From: a virus
Length of the DNA: 41,048 nt
Virus record (IMG/VR): IMGVR_UViG_3300020420_000032
Span: 1-41,048 of that record
Strand: one strand, 5' to 3'
Shown here: positions 38,129-41,048 of the stretch, in pieces
Layout: each line of letters starts with the position of its first letter
Numbering within the stretch: position 1 is the first letter of the stretch
Made by a program: the position numbers and the translations under genes
The notes under the pieces: generated by a model
The model's database searches: none
What the model was told of the DNA's origin: nothing
The model's input: only the letters and a program-made list of their open reading frames with translations

Positions 38129-38485
38129 ATGCAAGAATTTATTTACGATAGTTGGAATGGTGTCATGAACGCTGACAAAAATCCACTAAGACATATTCCA
38201 GATAACATGACAAGACACATGATACTTCAAATTCTTGCATGGACATGGTGTACGTCATTTTCATTATGGATAGGAAGTATCACATTTTTTGGATTTACTG
38301 CAATTGCACATACGTTTATACTTGCAGCTATTGTTATTACAGTTATGACATTTAATACTGCAAAACGTAACCCAACATTTTTTATTAAAAAAGGATATCA
38401 CACACCTAGTCGTAGTAGAAGTTTATGGTATAATGGAAAGAAAATTGAAACTGACCCTAAAGACGTAGGTGGAGAACATGACTGA
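38129..38485 (+). CDS. Two-helix membrane protein
   Basis: This 118-residue protein has two adjacent hydrophobic segments (about residues 34-55 and 58-76: LAWTWCTSFSLWIG; IAHTFILAAIVITVMTF), a soluble N-terminus and a basic C-terminus. The SD AAGGAG precedes it, 22 bases after the structured RNA. A small membrane protein of this topology is common in phages; function is unknown. It overlaps the next gene by 8 bases. Confidence 0.65.
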   Translation: MQEFIYDSWNGVMNADKNPLRHIPDNMTRHMILQILAWTWCTSFSLWIGSITFFGFTAIAHTFILAAIVITVMTFNTAKRNPTFFIKKGYHTPSRSRSLWYNGKKIETDPKDVGGEHD

Positions 38486-39164
38486 TATTAATTTTAGACC
38501 CATATTTCCATCACCACTTGGATATGTTAATTTTGGTGAAGGTAATCGTGATTTAAATAAACGATTAATTGAAGACATTGAAACTGAAATGTCAGAGAGT
38601 GATGGAAAATCAAAAACATTTAGAAAAAATAATATGTCATGGCAATCTTTCCCAAGAATGGAGAGGAAGTATAGTAGTTTTGAAGAACTTAGATTATACA
38701 TTTCTGACTCTGCAAAACCAATATTACATGAAAGTGGTGTGGGTCGTGGTGCATCAGATTTACATAGAACAGAGGGTCTTTGGGCAAATGTAATTTTGGG
38801 GGCTGGTGGATATTCAAGACCACATATACATGGACATGGTAGAACTTTATGGAGTGGTGTTTATTACCCTAATGGTTTACAAGGTGATGAAAACTTAGAT
38901 GACTTTAATGAAGACGATTATATCTTACTTGGTTATAAAAATAATATTGATGGTGCATTAGTTATATTTGATAATGCAAAAGTTGAAAAGGGATTAGTCC
39001 TTACAGAGTTTGATAATAGAGAATTTTATGGAAATGAAATTATGGTGAAACCTAGAGAGTCATTACTTATACTTTTTCCAGTGTGGTTAATTCATATGGT
39101 AACACCCTTGACAACTAACGAAAAAAGATATAGTATATCTTTTGCAATCAACAAACCAGCGTGA
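38478..39164 (+). CDS. 2OG-Fe(II) oxygenase, family 5 type
   Basis: This 228-residue protein from ATG 38478 (GGAG upstream) resembles the 2OG-Fe(II) oxygenase group with RPHIHGHGRTLWSGVYYP. It supplies His ligands in HIHGH (116-120), distal H206 (LFPVWLIHMV) and R217 for 2-oxoglutarate. T4-like cyanophages carry related genes near their late-control genes. It is unlike the prolyl hydroxylase-type oxygenase at 2304, so the phage has two different members. The substrate is unknown. ATG 38469 is an alternative start. Confidence 0.8.
   Translation: MTDINFRPIFPSPLGYVNFGEGNRDLNKRLIEDIETEMSESDGKSKTFRKNNMSWQSFPRMERKYSSFEELRLYISDSAKPILHESGVGRGASDLHRTEGLWANVILGAGGYSRPHIHGHGRTLWSGVYYPNGLQGDENLDDFNEDDYILLGYKNNIDGALVIFDNAKVEKGLVLTEFDNREFYGNEIMVKPRESLLILFPVWLIHMVTPLTTNEKRYSISFAINKPA
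39108..39136 (+). promoter_or_regulatory. Possible promoter for gp33/gp59
   Basis: TTGACA (39108-39113), 17-base spacer, TAGTAT (39131-39136), inside the end of the oxygenase gene. The predicted start near 39143 gives a 25-base leader before the gp33-like gene. Intragenic, so not certain. Confidence 0.4.
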
Positions 39165-39167
39165 GGT

Positions 39168-39404
39168 ATGATGGAAGAAGTAGAAGAAAAACTTATGACA
39201 CCTAAAAAGTTTTCTATTGCAATAGAGAAAAAGGTTAAAGAGTTTGACATGAGTTATCTTGATGCATTATTAGATTATTGTGAAAAGTATGAATTAGAAC
39301 CAGAGATGATTAAACCACTTATTACTAAATCACTCAAAGAAAAAGTCGAGGTAGATGCAAGGAATTTAAACTTTCTACCAAGAGTTGCACAACTACCAAT
39401 TTAA
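39168..39404 (+). CDS. gp33: gp33-like late transcription coactivator
   Basis: This 78-residue helical protein has MTPKKFSIAIEKKVKEFDMSY near the N-terminus and DARNLNFLPRVAQLPI at the end. From memory this matches the protein annotated gp33 in T4-like cyanophages. gp33 bridges RNA polymerase and the sliding clamp for late transcription; the NLNFL segment could be the clamp-binding motif. Its presence fits the TATAAATA-type late motifs found here. It lies between an oxygenase and gp59. Start ATG 39168 or 39171. Confidence 0.68.
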   Translation: MMEEVEEKLMTPKKFSIAIEKKVKEFDMSYLDALLDYCEKYELEPEMIKPLITKSLKEKVEVDARNLNFLPRVAQLPI

Positions 39405-39406
39405 TT

Positions 39407-40015
39407 ATGGGAAATAATATGGAAGCGTATGATGCATATAAGATATATCACGCACTAAAACTACACTTCAATAGTGAATATGATTATAACAAATACAATG
39501 GTAAAGCAAAAGTTACTGTTGATTCATATCTTAAAAGAAAAGATAGACCTTTCTTTGCAAGAGTCGCTAGAAAGTATATTACTCCCCACAACACAAAAGA
39601 ATTCTTTGTATCTAATTTCATCGTTAATCCTAAAGGATGGATTGGTGACTTTAATGAACAAAATCATGCAGACTATAGAAAAAGAGTTGAGAGTTTAGGG
39701 TACAATTATCAGAATGAATTACTAGAACTATTTGCAAAGGTAAAGAAGTTTGATGATATATTCTATGTAGAAGAAGGACAACACCCTTTGTTATTAAAAC
39801 AATACCTTGCAAAGAAAGTTAGTCTGGAAAGTATGTGTATTCTACAAGAGTTATTGAACTATTGTAAATATTGGAATGATGATATCAATGAAAAGTATGT
39901 ATGGCCTGCACAAGAGAAACTTATAAAAAACTACTTGAGAGTCTTGACTTTCAATAAAGAATCATGTAAGATGGTAACAATGCAAACAGTAAAGGAGTCA
40001 TTTGATGGAAAGTGA
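39407..40015 (+). CDS. gp59: gp59-like loader of gp41 helicase
   Basis: This 202-residue protein parallels T4 gp59 along its length: AYKIYHALKLHFNSEYDYNK, YLKRKDRPFFARVARKY, FFVSNFIVNPKGWIGDF, SMCILQELLNYCKYW and VWPAQEKLIKNYLRVL. gp59 binds forked DNA and loads gp41 onto gp32-coated ssDNA. Its gene lies far from gp41 but is needed with gp41 (3224) and gp61 (22936). ATG 39419 is an alternative start that drops MGNN. Confidence 0.87.
   Translation: MGNNMEAYDAYKIYHALKLHFNSEYDYNKYNGKAKVTVDSYLKRKDRPFFARVARKYITPHNTKEFFVSNFIVNPKGWIGDFNEQNHADYRKRVESLGYNYQNELLELFAKVKKFDDIFYVEEGQHPLLLKQYLAKKVSLESMCILQELLNYCKYWNDDINEKYVWPAQEKLIKNYLRVLTFNKESCKMVTMQTVKESFDGK
39944..39972 (+). promoter_or_regulatory. Possible promoter inside gp59 end
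   Basis: TTGACT (39944-39949), 17-base spacer and TAAGAT (39967-39972) lie within the gp59 gene, about 30 bases before ATG 40002, with CTTGACTTT resembling the other promoters here. It may be chance coding sequence. Confidence 0.3.
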
Positions 40016-40208
40016 AATTCTATCGGTAATGAAAGAACGTGACTTTTATCGTGCAAAGGTTAACGAACTTAAAGAAAGTATTCGTAAACTAGAGTACGAT
40101 AATGCAGAACTCGTTAAGTCTAACGAGGAGTTCTCAGCAAGGGTGAAAGACCTTGCAATGAAGACACCATATAGAAAACCATATAAGAGGTTTAATCGTG
40201 TCCAGTAA
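40002..40208 (+). CDS. Small coiled-coil protein
   Basis: This 68-residue protein is almost all coiled coil (YRAKVNELKESIRKLEYDN, ELVKSNEEFSARVKDL) with a basic C-terminus (YRKPYKRFNRVQ). The SD AAAGGAG lies before ATG 40002, which is 14 bases inside the gp59 gene. It overlaps the next gene, whose GTG lies within its last codons. Function is unknown. Confidence 0.63.
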   Translation: MMESEILSVMKERDFYRAKVNELKESIRKLEYDNAELVKSNEEFSARVKDLAMKTPYRKPYKRFNRVQ

Positions 40209-40407
40209 AACTTTTAAAGTTTATCAAGCAAAGTATCTTATACCTAAGTCCGATAAAGGGCCTGCGTTTACTTTGCTTGCTGACCCAGTAAAGTTTCATA
40301 CAGAACTTTACAACAATGGTGTTCTATCTGCATTTCTCACCAGAGATAGTTTATCAGAAGCACAACGAGAAGGTGAGGAATATGTTAGGAGAGACAATGC
40401 GAGTTAA
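40198..40407 (+). CDS. Small hypothetical protein (GTG start)
   Basis: This 69-residue protein starts at GTG 40198 (SD AAGAGG upstream) with SSKTFKVYQAKYLIPKSDKG, followed by alpha/beta sequence ending YVRRDNAS. It overlaps the coiled-coil gene by 11 bases and thyX by 11 bases. No family is recognised. Confidence 0.6.
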   Translation: MSSKTFKVYQAKYLIPKSDKGPAFTLLADPVKFHTELYNNGVLSAFLTRDSLSEAQREGEEYVRRDNAS

Positions 40408-41048
40408 ACTCATGGATAAGATGGGTTCTGACCTAACGATTGTAAATGCAGCTCGTGTATCATTTGCAAAAGAGTCTGAGTGGGATACGATTCCAGAGGG
40501 TGGTCAAACTGAAGGAATATTAAAACACTCAGATGAAAGACTAATTAGTTATCTTGCAAAACACAATCATTGGAGTCCTTTTGGACATTGCAGTATGCAG
40601 TTTCATATTAAGGCTCCAATCTTTGTTGCAAGACAACTTGTGAAACACCAAGTCGGTTTGGTGTGGAACGAAGTATCTAGAAGATACGTTGAAAATGAAC
40701 CAGAGTTTTATATTCCTAAAAACTGGAGATTACGTCCAGAGGGTGGTATAAAACAAGGTTCTAGTCATAAAACCATTGAGTATGATATATCTGGAACAAT
40801 GGAGTATGTAAAACAAACATATCAAAACTTGTTACGAGAACGAGTTGCACCAGAGTTAGCAAGAATGGTTTTACCACAAAATATGTACACTGAATGGTAT
40901 TGGTCTGGTACATTGATGGCTTTCGCAAGAGTGTGTAACCTTAGATGTCAAAAGGACACACAGTGGGAAACAAGACAAATTGCATATCAGATTGATAGAT
41001 TTGGTGCAGAATTCTTTCCATATTCATGGGTAGAATTACGAAAATCGA
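40397..41048 (+). CDS. thyX: Flavin-dependent thymidylate synthase ThyX (3' truncated)
   Basis: This frame is open to the window edge, giving 217 residues of an incomplete protein. ThyX makes dTMP from dUMP with FAD, NADPH and methylenetetrahydrofolate. The substrate-binding signature is QLVKHQVGLVWNEVSRRY, a variant of the ThyX RHRxxSxNExSxRY motif in which the first Arg is Lys and RHR reads KHQ. HNHWSPFGH near residue 57 and the Arg/Cys region NLRCQKDTQWETR are also typical. ATG 40397 has AGGAGA upstream; ATG 40382 is in frame. With NrdJ it supplies dNTPs independently of host ThyA. Confidence 0.88.
   Translation, partial: MRVKLMDKMGSDLTIVNAARVSFAKESEWDTIPEGGQTEGILKHSDERLISYLAKHNHWSPFGHCSMQFHIKAPIFVARQLVKHQVGLVWNEVSRRYVENEPEFYIPKNWRLRPEGGIKQGSSHKTIEYDISGTMEYVKQTYQNLLRERVAPELARMVLPQNMYTEWYWSGTLMAFARVCNLRCQKDTQWETRQIAYQIDRFGAEFFPYSWVELRKS

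Overview
The window reads as about 41 kb from the genome of a T4-like (myovirus) marine bacteriophage. Every supported gene lies on the + strand, most genes abut or overlap by 1-4 bases, the DNA is clearly AT-rich, and several T4 core proteins are recognisable: UvsX, gp41 helicase, gp61 primase, RNase H/FEN, gp59 helicase loader and a gp33-like late-transcription factor. The likely host is a low-GC marine alphaproteobacterium such as SAR11. This is inferred from base composition, from a circularly permuted (alphaproteobacterial-type) tmRNA gene, and from the phage-encoded bS21 and pseudoazurin-like genes. I cannot confirm the host without a search.

Layout. (1) Positions 1-4823: DNA methyltransferase, MazG, UvsX, a 2OG-Fe(II) oxygenase and gp41, from a sigma70-like promoter at 847. 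(2) Positions 4848-20322: a late-type block. It starts with a ligase-like nucleotidyltransferase family protein, a HIGH-motif nucleotidyltransferase fused to a long modular tail, a 1000-residue modular protein and a HAD nucleotidase. Fibre-like and other virion proteins follow. Several of these proteins begin with short peptides resembling the T4 capsid-targeting sequence, so enzymes may be packaged in the head. (3) Positions 20333-22897: small membrane proteins, an overlapping spanin pair, a class 3 lipase and coiled-coil/TM proteins, which look like a lysis/envelope module. (4) Positions 22936-27769: gp61 primase, monomeric class II (B12) ribonucleotide reductase, three tiny Cys-rich proteins, a PD-(D/E)xK nuclease and a pseudoazurin-like blue copper protein ending at a strong terminator. 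(5) Positions 27820-33433: small early-type genes behind promoters that carry palindromes between -35 and -10, a bS21 homologue with a leader hairpin, RNase H, a probable free-standing small RNA with its own promoter and terminator, a zincin and a SleB-type hydrolase. (6) Positions 33430-37617: PhoH, M15 peptidase, a RecB/Cas4-like exonuclease, periplasmic proteins and an SNase. (7) Positions 37600-38106: a permuted tmRNA with a strong promoter. (8) Positions 38129-41048: a second 2OG oxygenase, gp33, gp59 and a truncated ThyX.

Together the genes cover nucleotide supply (RNR, ThyX, MazG, nucleotidase), T4-type replication and recombination (gp41, gp59, gp61, UvsX, RNase H), translation takeover or rescue (bS21, tmRNA), envelope lysis (spanins, lipase, SleB, M15) and virion assembly. 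The most unusual parts are the permuted tmRNA, the candidate small RNA whose loop is complementary to nearby mRNA leaders, and the family of palindrome-bearing promoters, two of which are near-identical copies with different operator cores.
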